Below, piece by piece: positions 17,770 to 26,303 of a DNA stretch of 64,000 bases. The DNA is from JBJXHN01 sp046233135. GTDB lineage: Bacteria > Pseudomonadota > Alphaproteobacteria > Rhodospirillales > Rhodospirillaceae. The stretch's first letter is position 1. Every line of letters begins with the position of its first letter. The stretch covers positions 992,001-1,056,000 of the forward strand of contig JBJXHN010000001.1 in assembly GCA_046233135.1 (NCBI GenBank), given 5' to 3'. The notes under the pieces are model-generated. The model did not search any database. It saw only the letters and a list, made by a program, of their open reading frames with translations, and was not told where the DNA came from. The translations under genes were made by a program, and so were the position numbers.

Positions 17770-19041
17770 ATGCAAGAGCCCCGCGCCTTTTTGCAGTCCC
17801 TGTTCGATGCCGCCGTCGCGGCAGCCGATCCGGCCCTTCTGGTGCCGGCCTATCTGCCCGATCCGCCCAAGGGGCGCACGGTGGTGGTCGGCGCCGGCAA
17901 GGCTGCCGCCGCCATGGCGCTGGCGGTGGAAAGCAGCTGGCGCGGCCCGCTGGAGGGGCTTGTGGTCACCCGCTACGGCCATGCGGTGCCCTGCCGGCAC
18001 ATCCGCATCGTCGAGGCCGGCCATCCTGTCCCCGACGTCGCCGGCCACGAAGCGGCCGCCGAGATCCTGCAGCTGGCGCAATCCCTGGGGCCGGACGACC
18101 TGCTGCTCTGCCTGGTGTCGGGCGGCGGCTCGGCGCTGCTCTCCCTGCCCCACCCGGCCCTGCACCTGGAAGACAAGCAGGCGGTCAGCACCGCCCTGCT
18201 GCGCTGCGGGGCACACATCGGCGAGATCAACGTGGTGCGCAAGCATCTGTCGGCGATCAAGGGCGGCCGGCTGGCCGCCGCCGCCGGGGCGACGGGCGCG
18301 CGGGTGGTGACACTCGGGATCTCCGACGTGCCCGGCGACGATCCGGCGATCATTGCCTCCGGCCCCACCGTCCCCGATCCTTCCACGGCGGCCGAGGCCA
18401 TGGACATTCTCGCCCGCTATGGCATCACCGAGCCCTCGGTGGTGATGCGGCACTTGCGCTCGGCGGCCTGCGAGACTCCCAAGCCGGGGGACCCGATTTT
18501 CCGGCGGGCGGCCTATTCCACCATCGCCACGCCGCGCAAGATGCTGGAAGCCGCCGCCGAGGTCGCCCGGGCGGCCGGCGTCACGCCGGTGATCCTGGGC
18601 GATGCCCTGGAAGGGGAAGCGCGGGAGGCCGCCCGGGTGCTGGGCGGGATCGCGCTGTCCTGTCTGCGCCACGGCGATCCGGCGGGGGCGCCCTGCGTGC
18701 TACTGGCCGGTGGCGAGCTGACGGTGACCCTGCAAGGGGACGGGCGGGGCGGACCGAACACCGAATTCCTGCTGGCGCTGGCCCATCACCTGGGCGACCG
18801 GGATCACATCTGGGCGATCTCCTGCGACACCGACGGCATCGACGGGTCAGAGGACAACGCCGGTGCCGTGATCACCCCGACCACGCTGCTGCGGGCGGCG
18901 CGGAAAGGACTGTCTGCCTCGGCTTTTTTGGCGGATAATGATGCCTACAGTTTCTTCGAGCGGCTGGACGATCTGGTCGTCTGCGGCCCGACCCTGACAA
19001 ACGTCAACGATTTCAGAGCCATCCTCATCACCGGACGCTGA
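17770..19041 (+). CDS. Glycerate 2-kinase (MOFRL family; also annotated hydroxypyruvate reductase TtuD)
   Basis: 423 residues, the usual length. VVGAGKAAAAMA (39-50), SGGGSALL (117-124), EINVVRKHLSAIKGGRL (152-168) and the MOFRL-domain motif DTDGIDGSEDNAGAVI (near 354-369) are all present. These enzymes phosphorylate D-glycerate at C2. The downstream gene on the same strand, 147 bp away, is pyruvate kinase, so 2-phosphoglycerate made here could flow via enolase to PEP and pyruvate. The older TtuD name reflects a misassigned reductase role. Confidence 0.9.
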   Translation: MQEPRAFLQSLFDAAVAAADPALLVPAYLPDPPKGRTVVVGAGKAAAAMALAVESSWRGPLEGLVVTRYGHAVPCRHIRIVEAGHPVPDVAGHEAAAEILQLAQSLGPDDLLLCLVSGGGSALLSLPHPALHLEDKQAVSTALLRCGAHIGEINVVRKHLSAIKGGRLAAAAGATGARVVTLGISDVPGDDPAIIASGPTVPDPSTAAEAMDILARYGITEPSVVMRHLRSAACETPKPGDPIFRRAAYSTIATPRKMLEAAAEVARAAGVTPVILGDALEGEAREAARVLGGIALSCLRHGDPAGAPCVLLAGGELTVTLQGDGRGGPNTEFLLALAHHLGDRDHIWAISCDTDGIDGSEDNAGAVITPTTLLRAARKGLSASAFLADNDAYSFFERLDDLVVCGPTLTNVNDFRAILITGR

Positions 19042-19188
19042 AACGCCAGCGTCCGCGTTCCATGACGAGACTGTGGCATTTGCCCTGGTGACATGGCAAA
19101 TGCCCGTTGAATCGACTACACTATCAGACCACGACTCCAGACCACGAATCCACGAATAGGGCCGAAGAGCCCTGGGGGAACTTGCACG

Positions 19189-20628
19189 ATGCGACGTCAA
19201 CGCTGCGCCAAAATCCTGACCACGCTCGGCCCGGCCACCTCGTCGGAGGGCACCCTGGAGGCGCTGGTGCGCGCCGGGGCCGATGTGGTGCGGCTGAACT
19301 TCAGCCACGGCGCCTATGAAGAACACCGCCGCCGCTACGACATGATCCGCGGCCTGGAAAAGAAGGTGGGGCATCCCATCGGCATTCTGATGGACTTGCA
19401 GGGACCCAAGCTGCGGGTCGGCGAGTTCATGAACGGCAAGGTGAAGCTGGAAACCGGGGCGATCTTCCAGCTGGACATGGAGGCGGACCTGGGCTCCGTC
19501 GACCGGGTCCAGCTGCCCCATCCCGAGATCTTCAAGGCGGTCGAGGAAGGGACGGACCTGCTGCTGGACGACGGCCGCATCCGCCTGCGGGTGGAAGGGG
19601 TGACGGACCAGTCGGTGCTGACCACCCGGGTGATCACCGGCGGCACGTTGTCCGACCACAAGGGCCTGAACGTGCCCAACGCGGTGCTGCCGATTTCGGC
19701 CCTGACGCCGAAGGACCGCCGCGACCTTCAGTTCGGCATGGAACTGGGGGTGGACTGGGTGGGGCTGAGCTTCGTGCAGCGGCCCGAAGACGTGGCCGAG
19801 GCCCGCAAGCTGATCGCCGGCCGGGCGGCGGTGATCAGCAAGCTGGAAAAGCCCAGCGCCATCGATCACCTGAACGAGATCATCGAGCTGTCGGATGCCG
19901 TGATGGTGGCGCGCGGGGACCTGGGGGTGGAGATGCCGCCGGAGCGGGTGCCGGTTCTGCAGAAGCGCATCATCCGGGCCTGCCGGCAGGCGGGCAAGCC
20001 GGTGGTTGTGGCGACCCAGATGCTCGACAGCATGGTCAGCGCCCCGACCCCGACGCGGGCCGAGGCGTCGGACGTGGCGACGGCGATCTACGACGGTGCG
20101 GACACGGTGATGCTGTCGGCGGAAACGGCCGTGGGGCAGTATCCGGTGGAAACCGTGGCGATCATGGACAAGATCATCCAGGAGGTGGAAACCGACGAGT
20201 TCTTCCACACCCTGCGCGCCAGCCGCCGGGAATCGCCGGAGGGCACGGCCGCCGATGCGATCAGCGCGGCGGCCTGTCAGGTGGCGGAAACCATCCGCGC
20301 GGCGGCGGTGGTCACCTATACCTCTTCGGGCTCGACGACCATGCGCGCGGCGCGGCAGCGGCCGACGGTGCCGATCATCTGCATGACCGCCAATGCCCGC
20401 ATCGCCCGGCGCATGGCCTTGACCTGGGGGGTGCATCCGATCATCGAGCGCGACATCTCGAACTTCACCGAGATGGTGGAAAAGGCCACGGTGGCCGCCC
20501 GCCGCGCCGGCTTCGCCACGGTGGGCGAGCGGGTGGTGGTCACCGCCGGTGTCCCCTTCGGCACACCGGGCACCACCAACGTCCTGCGCATCGCCTGGGT
20601 GGAAGGGGAGGATGCGTGGGCCGAGTAG
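19189..20628 (+). CDS. pyk: Pyruvate kinase
   Basis: 479 residues. Hallmarks are VRLNFSHG (substrate/phosphate site), MDLQGPKLRVGEF, the active-site region VISKLEKPSAIDHLNEII, VMVARGDLGVEMP and DGADTVMLSAETAVGQYP. It converts PEP and ADP to pyruvate and ATP in the cytoplasm. The MLSGET motif usual at the active site reads MLSAET. The start ATG 19189 is preceded by GGGGGA. The stop codon lies inside the first unit of a 25-bp tandem repeat that continues downstream. Confidence 0.95.
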   Translation: MRRQRCAKILTTLGPATSSEGTLEALVRAGADVVRLNFSHGAYEEHRRRYDMIRGLEKKVGHPIGILMDLQGPKLRVGEFMNGKVKLETGAIFQLDMEADLGSVDRVQLPHPEIFKAVEEGTDLLLDDGRIRLRVEGVTDQSVLTTRVITGGTLSDHKGLNVPNAVLPISALTPKDRRDLQFGMELGVDWVGLSFVQRPEDVAEARKLIAGRAAVISKLEKPSAIDHLNEIIELSDAVMVARGDLGVEMPPERVPVLQKRIIRACRQAGKPVVVATQMLDSMVSAPTPTRAEASDVATAIYDGADTVMLSAETAVGQYPVETVAIMDKIIQEVETDEFFHTLRASRRESPEGTAADAISAAACQVAETIRAAAVVTYTSSGSTTMRAARQRPTVPIICMTANARIARRMALTWGVHPIIERDISNFTEMVEKATVAARRAGFATVGERVVVTAGVPFGTPGTTNVLRIAWVEGEDAWAE

Positions 20629-20689
20629 GCCCCGGATCTATATGGCTGAATAAGCCCCGGACCTATATGGCCGAGTAGGCCCCGGATCT
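20620..20689. repeat. 25-bp tandem repeat overlapping the pyk stop codon
   Basis: Units at 20620-20644, 20645-20669 and a truncated one at 20670-20689 (core GCCGAGTAGGCCCCGGATCT). The first unit contains the last codons and TAG stop of pyk; the second and third repeat the same Ala-Glu-stop coding end (GCTGAATAA and GCCGAGTAG). The middle unit differs at a few bases. Confidence 0.9.
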
Positions 20690-20764
20690 CCCATCCTTTC
20701 AATTCCGGCGTTTGTACCCCACATACGCTGCTCACCCAGTCTCTGACCAACGGAGCTGTTTCCG

Positions 20765-21205
20765 ATGGAATACCTTCACACGATGGTTCGCGTAACGGAT
20801 ATCGCGGAATCCCTCGATTTTTACTGCACCAAGCTCGGCCTTGTGGAAGTCAACCGCAAGGAGAGTGAGAAGGGCCGCTTCACCCTGGTCTTCCTCGCCG
20901 CGCCGGGCCAGACGGATCAGGCCAAGGCGACGCAAAGCCCGCTTTTGGAGCTGACCTACAACTGGGACCCGGAAGAGTACTCCGGCGGCCGCAACTTCGG
21001 CCATCTGGCCTTCCGGGTGGATGACATCTACGCCACTTGCCAGACGCTGATGGACGGCGGCGTGACCATCAACCGCCCGCCCCGCGACGGCCACATGGCC
21101 TTCGTGCGCTCGCCCGACAACATCTCCATCGAGCTGCTGCAAAAGGGCGACGCCCTGCCCCCCCAGGAACCCTGGGCGAGCATGGAGAACACGGGAAGCT
21201 GGTAA
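20765..21205 (+). CDS. gloA: Lactoylglutathione lyase (glyoxalase I)
   Basis: 146 residues of the VOC fold. Expected metal ligands are in place: H5, E62, H80 and E123, matching H5/E56/H74/E122 of the E. coli enzyme. It isomerises the hemithioacetal of methylglyoxal and glutathione to S-lactoylglutathione, which fits its place after glycerate kinase and pyruvate kinase. A strong G+C stem-loop follows at 21228. Confidence 0.93.
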   Translation: MEYLHTMVRVTDIAESLDFYCTKLGLVEVNRKESEKGRFTLVFLAAPGQTDQAKATQSPLLELTYNWDPEEYSGGRNFGHLAFRVDDIYATCQTLMDGGVTINRPPRDGHMAFVRSPDNISIELLQKGDALPPQEPWASMENTGSW

Positions 21206-21227
21206 CCACCGCTTTCTTCCGCGACGA

Positions 21228-21264
21228 ACACCGCCCCCGCATTGGCCTGATGCGGGGGCGGTGT
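21228..21264. repeat. Stem-loop with 15-bp arms after gloA (shared with 21905)
   Basis: ACACCGCCCCCGCAT (21228-21242), 7-nt loop, then the exact reverse complement to 21264, followed by CGTTTG. It may terminate gloA transcription. The identical 15-bp arms recur around a different loop at 21905-21945 after the next gene. Confidence 0.85.
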
Positions 21265-21376
21265 CGTTTGATGGTTCTGCCCCAGGGATCCGGCGAGGGA
21301 TCCGGCCGCTTGATCTCGCCTTTCGGTCACACCCCCTCTATAGTCCGGCCCCAGTCTCAATCACGGAGGATAAATC

Positions 21377-21859
21377 GTGTCACGGTGCCCATGTGGATCC
21401 GGCAAGGACTTCGAAGCCTGTTGCGGTCCCATCCTGGATGGTCAGCCGGCGGAAACCGCCGAGGCCCTGGTTCGCGCCCGCTATACCTCCTATGTGGTTG
21501 AGAAGACGGAATTCCTGTTCGACACCATGGCGCCGGCGGTGCGGGCAGAGCTGGATCCTGTGGAATCGGCCCGGATTGCCAAGGAAGCCGACTGGCATGG
21601 CATGGAGGTCCGCTCCGTGCGCCCCGCGCCGGACGACGACGCGGTGACGGAGGTGGAGTATATCGCCAAGTTCCGTCTCGACGGTCAGGTCCGGGTGCAT
21701 CACGAACGGGCGCGTTTGCGGCGGGACGACGGCGCCTGGATGGTGCATGACGGAGAGGTCAATCCCAAGGATCCGCCGCGCCGGGTGGAAAAGGTCGGTC
21801 GCAACGACCCCTGCCCTTGCGGATCCGGCAAGAAGCACAAAAAGTGCTGCGGCGCCTGA
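21377..21859 (+). CDS. YchJ-family protein with two SEC-C zinc motifs
   Basis: 160 residues starting with GTG at 21377, preceded by GGAGGA at 21365. SEC-C motifs sit at both ends: CPCGSGKDFEACC at 4-16 and CPCGSGKKHKKCC near the C-terminus. Between them is the YchJ/UPF0225 NTF2-like core (ALVRARYTSYVVEKTEFLFDTMAP). SEC-C motifs bind zinc and in SecA contact SecB or ribosomes; the YchJ role is unknown. Confidence 0.9.
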   Translation: MSRCPCGSGKDFEACCGPILDGQPAETAEALVRARYTSYVVEKTEFLFDTMAPAVRAELDPVESARIAKEADWHGMEVRSVRPAPDDDAVTEVEYIAKFRLDGQVRVHHERARLRRDDGAWMVHDGEVNPKDPPRRVEKVGRNDPCPCGSGKKHKKCCGA

Positions 21860-21904
21860 CCTGCTCGTCCTGCGCGCCCAGGTCGCTCCCCATCCCCCTC
21901 TCAT

Positions 21905-21945
21905 GACACCGCCCCCGCATCGAGGTGTGATGCGGGGGCGGTGTC
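21905..21945. repeat. Stem-loop with the same arms as 21228
   Basis: 16-bp arms GACACCGCCCCCGCAT/ATGCGGGGGCGGTGTC around a 9-nt loop, about 45 bp after the ychJ-like stop. The arms are identical to the gloA downstream hairpin while loops differ, so the pair is either a duplicated terminator or a small palindromic repeat family. Confidence 0.8.
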
Positions 21946-21985
21946 AGTTTCGGACCCGCCCCGTCCTCCCGGATGGGAGGCGGTG

Positions 21986-22082
21986 GCCGGCCGGAGGATG
22001 GCGGCGGCGAACGGACCGGGGTCAAGCCGTCGGCAAACCGGTCAACCCCGGTCCGCCGACGCCGCCCTATCCTCCGGCCGGC
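21986..22082. repeat. Long imperfect inverted repeat (~37-bp arms)
   Basis: The left arm starts GCCGGCCGGAGGAT and ends ACGGACCGGGGT; the right arm starts ACCCCGGTCCG and ends ATCCTCCGGCCGGC. The arms pair with only a few mismatches around a loop of roughly 22 nt. It lies in the gene-free stretch 21860-22324. No transposase is adjacent. Confidence 0.8.
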
Positions 22083-22095
22083 TTCTTCCTGTCGC

Positions 22096-22305
22096 TGCGG
22101 GATACACGCAACGGTGTAGGAATCGCCAACGGTCGGGTATACTCTGGGACAGCCATCAGCCTTGGTTTCCTTTCAGGTAGGAAGGTTGGTGGTAGGGGCG
22201 GGATGGTGCGGACACACCGTCTCGCCCCGCTTCTGCCCACTCCCGAAGAGCGGACGCGGGTTGAGTATATCGCGAATAAGGCGTCATTGCCACCCAGAAG
22301 AGAGC
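22096..22305 (-). repeat. Dispersed ~210-bp structured element, copy 1
   Basis: Read on the minus strand, it starts GCTCTCTTCT and ends with GATTCCTACACC…GCGTG plus a small terminal hairpin. A diverged copy of nearly the same length lies at 56137-56349 on the plus strand. Both copies contain a central hairpin at the same place (22195-22228 here, GGGGCG/CGCCCC and GGTG/CACC pairs), although the stem bases differ between copies. A short in-frame peptide-like reading (MTPYSRYT…) also aligns, but it is broken by stops. Confidence 0.75.
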
Positions 22306-22324
22306 ACCTTCGCGTGCGGTGGCA

Positions 22325-23815
22325 TCAGGGCAAGGCCCCACCCAACGCCACCCAGGTCCATTCGGCGGCCTTATAGGGCAACCAGATCAGCAGCGTCCCC
22401 TCCTCCGGCAAGCCCGCCAACCACTCCGGCGGCCCTCCCGGAATGCGCGCCGCCACCGCATGAACCCAGGAGAGCGGCACAAAGAACCGGAACAGCAACC
22501 CAAACACAATCGTCCACATCACGAGAAACACGGCCGGAACGGCAGTGGCAACAAACCCGATCTTCAGCCGCCCCATCGCATCCGGCGGCCCACCGGCAAG
22601 CGCCCGCACGACATAGTCCCGCCGGACATTGGGCATGACAAAGCAGGCCGCTGTCCCCGCCATCAGATGAAAAATCTTCGGCACCAGGGTGGAGAACAGC
22701 ATCAGCGTGACCATGAGACCATCCCCCCAGGGATCATCCCGAAACGACTGCATCATTCCGATCCAGTCGAAAGATAACCCCTCGCTTCCAGACAACACCT
22801 GGAGAGCAAAATTCAAACCGACAGCTGCTGCCGCAAGCAGAATAGACAAGACAAATATACAAATGATCGCAAATATAATATCAAAAAACGTTCCAGATAT
22901 ATACAATATAAGAGAAGATAGAACAGATCCGCCTTCTCGAGCCCATTTTTGCATCAAGGCCCGCGTCACAACGATGGAAACCCAATCCAACAGGCTATTG
23001 ACGGCCGGAAACAGCACAAAAAGACTTAAGAAGAGAATAGCATCAGCGCCCGTGCCAGAGACGACGACAATGCCAAAGCCAACGACAAAGCCGGCGACAA
23101 CGCCAGCGTCAGCGAAAGCACCAGCGAAAGCGAAAGCAAAAGCGGCAGTGTCAGCGCCAGCGCCAGCGCCAGCGCCAGCGCCAACGCTAACGAACGCGCC
23201 AACGCCAGCGCCAGCAAACGCGACAGCGCCAGCGAAAACGAAAGTTGTATTCTCGACGAGCCACAGAACAGCTTTCTCAATGGATGGCTTTTTTAAAACT
23301 TTACCATTCCCTTTTCGAAAGGCATCCGCAATGTATCGGCCAAATCTTTCGAACCAATCCTTTTTGAACGCGATATAGAAAAAACCAAAAGTGACGAACA
23401 TCCAGACAGTGAAAGCAAGGCGCCGCCACGCTGGAAGGTCACCGTCCAGTATGTCAACGCCGCCCAGATCCCCCCGCCCGGCAAAGACGTAAGCAGTGAC
23501 GAAGAAAAACAGTGGATAGAAGAAGGCAATTTGCAGACAGCGCGACCATGGTTTCAGAAAGTTGCTTGGAGGCTCATCCGGTTTTCTGAACCCAAAGAAA
23601 TGATCAATGCGATCAAGCAGATCCTGAAGGGCACCGCGATAGCGCTCCCAACGCCCGACGTTCAGGCCTTTTTCATAGACTTCCCGCTGCTTATCACATT
23701 TCTCCGCATCCCCGATTTCCCGTGCGACGTAAATTGTAAAGGCAATCCAGGCCGTTATAATCGCGCCCAAGACTCCCAGGGCGTATTCCACATCCAACCA
23801 CGAAGACTCGCCCAC
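22325..23815 (-). CDS. Multi-pass membrane protein with dipeptide-repeat segment, function unknown
   Basis: 496 residues from a GTG start, not recognised as a known family. Hydrophobic segments lie near 11-31, 95-112, 133-150, 192-275 (long), 300-345 and in the last 180 residues. Residues about 192-248 are almost only Ala/Gly/Val/Phe in alternating pairs (GAGAGAGA, AFAFAFAGAFADAG), encoded by an imperfect 6-bp tandem repeat. Charged cytoplasmic-type stretches (KQREVYEKG, KKDWFERFGRY) separate the helices. AT content rises in the 22.8-23.4 kb part. Its neighbour is a ParDE module on the same strand. Confidence 0.6.
   Translation of the reverse strand: MGESSWLDVEYALGVLGAIITAWIAFTIYVAREIGDAEKCDKQREVYEKGLNVGRWERYRGALQDLLDRIDHFFGFRKPDEPPSNFLKPWSRCLQIAFFYPLFFFVTAYVFAGRGDLGGVDILDGDLPAWRRLAFTVWMFVTFGFFYIAFKKDWFERFGRYIADAFRKGNGKVLKKPSIEKAVLWLVENTTFVFAGAVAFAGAGVGAFVSVGAGAGAGAGADTAAFAFAFAGAFADAGVVAGFVVGFGIVVVSGTGADAILFLSLFVLFPAVNSLLDWVSIVVTRALMQKWAREGGSVLSSLILYISGTFFDIIFAIICIFVLSILLAAAAVGLNFALQVLSGSEGLSFDWIGMMQSFRDDPWGDGLMVTLMLFSTLVPKIFHLMAGTAACFVMPNVRRDYVVRALAGGPPDAMGRLKIGFVATAVPAVFLVMWTIVFGLLFRFFVPLSWVHAVAARIPGGPPEWLAGLPEEGTLLIWLPYKAAEWTWVALGGALP
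23101..23250. repeat. Imperfect hexanucleotide repeat inside membrane gene
   Basis: About 150 bp with a 6-bp periodicity around GCCAGC, with a perfect run of roughly five units near 23153-23186. Because the period is two codons, slippage would add or remove dipeptides without shifting frame. Confidence 0.8.
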
Positions 23816-23977
23816 ACCACCCCCACTCGCTCAACACGATCCCTGGCATCTGCGATGGTAGCACCCGGCAATTCCTGGTCAATGCCTCCGCTCAATACCC
23901 CTATCCAATTTGAGATCTGGCCCCGGTGTCTGGAGAACGGCGCGACGCATTGAACGGCGGCGCAGGCGGGGCAGCCG

Positions 23978-24283
23978 TTACAAAAGCTCTTTGAGGCGGT
24001 TGGGGATATCCCGGCTCTGATGCAGGACGGCAATGACACCAAGTGTCAGGCTGGGGAACTGACGGAAGAAGATGACGTGCTCCCGATAGGACGCACATAG
24101 CGCCCCGTGCAGGGCGTCATGGGGCACGGCGCGCCACAGGTGCTTTTTCTTGGGCAGGCTCTCCAGAAGATCGAACAGACCATTCACATAGGTGTCCGCC
24201 TGCGCCTCTCCCCAATTCCGCTCGGTATAAAGCCAAATGTCCTCAATCTGCCGCCGGGCGAGGGGTGATAGCTTAAACGTCAT
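23978..24283 (-). CDS. parE: ParE/RelE-family toxin
   Basis: 101 residues with the typical compact ParE fold: MTFKLSPLARRQIEDIWLYTERNWG at the start, then SYREHVIFFRQ and a C-terminal VIAVLHQSRDIPNRL. ParE toxins poison DNA gyrase; RelE relatives cleave mRNA. The pairing with a ParD-like antitoxin favours ParE. Its start overlaps the antitoxin stop by 11 bp, a normal arrangement for translational coupling. Confidence 0.9.
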   Translation of the reverse strand: MTFKLSPLARRQIEDIWLYTERNWGEAQADTYVNGLFDLLESLPKKKHLWRAVPHDALHGALCASYREHVIFFRQFPSLTLGVIAVLHQSRDIPNRLKELL

Positions 24284-24536
24284 GCTTTCGCGCTTTCGCA
24301 GCGCTTATCACGTCCTGGCGGGTGACGGTGGCGAAGTCATCCTCGCTGGCCTCCAGTCCCGGGCGCAGGATACTGTTCAGCTTTTGCCATTTTATATTTT
24401 CCAAGCGCTCATAATCCCGCCGGATCAGGTCACGGATATATTCTCTTGTGGGATCGTAGACGCCATCACCGCTTGTCTGCGCCTTAACGAACTGTCGCAG
24501 CTCCTCGGGGAGTCTTACGTTAATATTGTCCGACAT
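24273..24536 (-). CDS. parD: ParD-family antitoxin
   Basis: 87 residues from ATG 24536. The ribbon-helix-helix start MSDNINVRLPEELRQFVKAQ is characteristic, followed by TREYIRDLIRRDYERLE and a C-terminal toxin-binding tail. The antitoxin dimer should bind its own promoter just upstream (24561-24590). The gene is intact and precedes parE, so the module is likely functional. Confidence 0.9.
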   Translation of the reverse strand: MSDNINVRLPEELRQFVKAQTSGDGVYDPTREYIRDLIRRDYERLENIKWQKLNSILRPGLEASEDDFATVTRQDVISAAKARKHDV

Positions 24537-24560
24537 GCGTCGCCTCCGGTCACGTAACGC

Positions 24561-24590
24561 ATATTGCACAATTCTCTTTACGAAAGTCAA
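24561..24590 (-). promoter_or_regulatory. Probable sigma-70-type promoter of parDE
   Basis: On the minus strand, TTGACT (24590-24585), an 18-bp spacer and CAATAT (24566-24561) preceded by TG. The expected transcript start is about 15-20 bp before the parD ATG at 24536. Confidence 0.5.
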
Positions 24591-24645
24591 GAACCCCACC
24601 CGCAAAACGCGTATATCGCGGTGAGATTGATTTCCTCCCAACCCG

Positions 24646-24684
24646 ATGGGAGGTCCGGAGGGACGAGTCCCTCCGGCACTTCGC
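24646..24684. repeat. REP-like palindromic element, copy B
   Basis: Reverse-orientation copy of the element at 8717-8753: the same GGTCCGGAGGGAC…GTCCCTCCGGCACTTC block with one difference in the loop. It lies about 110 bp upstream of parD. Confidence 0.85.
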
Positions 24685-24690
24685 ATACCC

Positions 24691-25175
24691 GTGGCCTTCC
24701 CCTTTTCTCCACCGTGCGCCCCCGGAAGGATCCACCGGGATCCCCGGCGGACCGGTGGGATCCGGCGCCGTTACAGAATTCGGACATACCGTATCAACCG
24801 CGACACCTCTTTTCCCGGGTGAATACCATCCCCGTTTCCCCTAACCCCTTGCCCTACCGCACACAAACAGTCGCATTCAATGACCGGATTGAAAGGCGAC
24901 TGTTACACTTCACGGGATTTCTGTCTCACCCCAGGCCCGGCGCGGGTTTCCGAGGCCGGCCGAAGCGGCGGCAAACCCCGATCCGGCCTCTGACCCCCTG
25001 GCGGGATGCTGCGGTTTTCGCCAAACGGGCGGCCAAATTCCGACCAGAGCGCCGCTCCGGAGGATCCCGTTTGCCCCTGTGGACGGATCCCTCTCGAACG
25101 CGCACCAGATCCACCACAGGGGCAGGAGCAAGAGAGCGAGGGCCGCAGACCTTCCGTGCTCCCGGGGATCCATCC
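24691..25175. other. Intergenic region without a recognisable gene
   Basis: Roughly 480 bp between the parD upstream repeat and the 3' end of the AraC-type regulator. No coding frame with homology was recognised. Two dyads were seen: CAAACGGG/CCCGTTTG (25022-25029 and 25066-25073) and GCCCCTGTGG/CCACAGGGGC nearby (25073 to about 25127). The latter may end the regulator transcript. Confidence 0.4.
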
Positions 25176-26204
25176 TCACCCCCGCCCCGCCCGCGCCGCC
25201 GCCCGCCACTGGGACGGGGCCATGCCGGCCCAGCGGCGGAAGGCGCGGCTGAAGTGCGCGGCATCGGAATACCCCAGGGTTACCGCGATCTCGGTCACCG
25301 ACTGGTCGGTGCGGGCGAGCAGGTGGAAGGCGCGTTTTTGCAGCACCACGCGGACCAGCTGGGCGAAGCTCCCCTGCCGGCTGCCCAGGTGGCGTTGCAG
25401 GTTGCGGTCGGACAGCGCCATCTTGCGGGCGACCCATGCCAGGGTGGGATAGCGGTCCAGACTCTCCAATTCAATCAAGGCACTAACCGTGCCGATCACG
25501 TCGTCCTGGCGGGGGATGTCGAAGATGCGCTGGAGGTCCTCGCCGCCCAGGCCGTCCGGCAGGGTTGGGCCGGCGGGGTTCAGGGTGGCCAGCAGCGGGG
25601 CGTCGAAGACGATAGCGCTGGCCGTCGCCGTGTCCTGGAACAGCACGTCCGTTGCCAGCACCTGCTCCAGCGCGCCGCGCGCGTGGGGGGCGGGGCCGGC
25701 GACGACGACCATGTCCGGGACCCAGCGCCGGCCGAGGAACTGGCGGACCACCTCGACCATGAAGGAGAGCGCCAGGACCTCGTTCTGCTGGCGGCCGTCG
25801 GTGGCGGGGTCGGCCAGCTCGTAGGACCAGCAGGCGTGGCGGCCGCTGATCCGCAGCACCAGGCTGGTGGCGCTTTGCATCATATAGGGCAGGCTGGTGT
25901 TGGCGCGCAGCAGGCCCTCGTGCAGGGTTGGGGCCTGGGCGATCCATTTGCCGTAGACCCCCAGGTGGCCGATGGTCACCTGCTGGCCGAGGCGGGCGGA
26001 GAACAGCTCGTCATGGACCTCCCGCCCGGCGATTTTCAGCAGGCGGAAGTGGTCGCGCAGGGGCACGAGGCTGTCGGGTTCGGCCAGCAGGCCGCTGGGC
26101 AGGTCGACGCGCTGGAAGACCCGCTCGACCGATCCGCCGGCGCCGGCGATGACCTCGGCAATCGGCCCGAGGGTGCTGGCCCGCGTGAAGCCCGTCTGAC
26201 GCAT
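25176..26204 (-). CDS. AraC-family transcriptional regulator
   Basis: 342 residues. The N-terminal ~200 residues match the Arabinose_bd (OruR/ArgR-like) type sensor domain (GHLGVYGKWIAQAPTLHEGL, SATSLVLRISGRHACWSYEL). The C-terminal ~100 residues hold the double HTH (LAWVARKMALSDRNLQRHLGSRQ and VTEIAVTLGYSDAAHFSRAF). It is divergent from a Tat-exported DUF3047 gene, which is the most likely target. Confidence 0.9.
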   Translation of the reverse strand: MRQTGFTRASTLGPIAEVIAGAGGSVERVFQRVDLPSGLLAEPDSLVPLRDHFRLLKIAGREVHDELFSARLGQQVTIGHLGVYGKWIAQAPTLHEGLLRANTSLPYMMQSATSLVLRISGRHACWSYELADPATDGRQQNEVLALSFMVEVVRQFLGRRWVPDMVVVAGPAPHARGALEQVLATDVLFQDTATASAIVFDAPLLATLNPAGPTLPDGLGGEDLQRIFDIPRQDDVIGTVSALIELESLDRYPTLAWVARKMALSDRNLQRHLGSRQGSFAQLVRVVLQKRAFHLLARTDQSVTEIAVTLGYSDAAHFSRAFRRWAGMAPSQWRAAARAGRG

Positions 26205-26303
26205 TTGCCCGTTCCCGCCCGTTTTCCCCTGCCCCGGAGCGGGAGATGGCCTGCGGCTCCCGGGCTGGCCTGCTAAATATTATAACGCTCAACGGGGCTC
26301 AAT

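Noticed and set aside
25022..25127. Pair of dyads after the AraC gene as a mobile element
   Set aside because: Arms are only 8-10 bp with unrelated spacers; more likely transcript-end structures, so described only within the gap entry.
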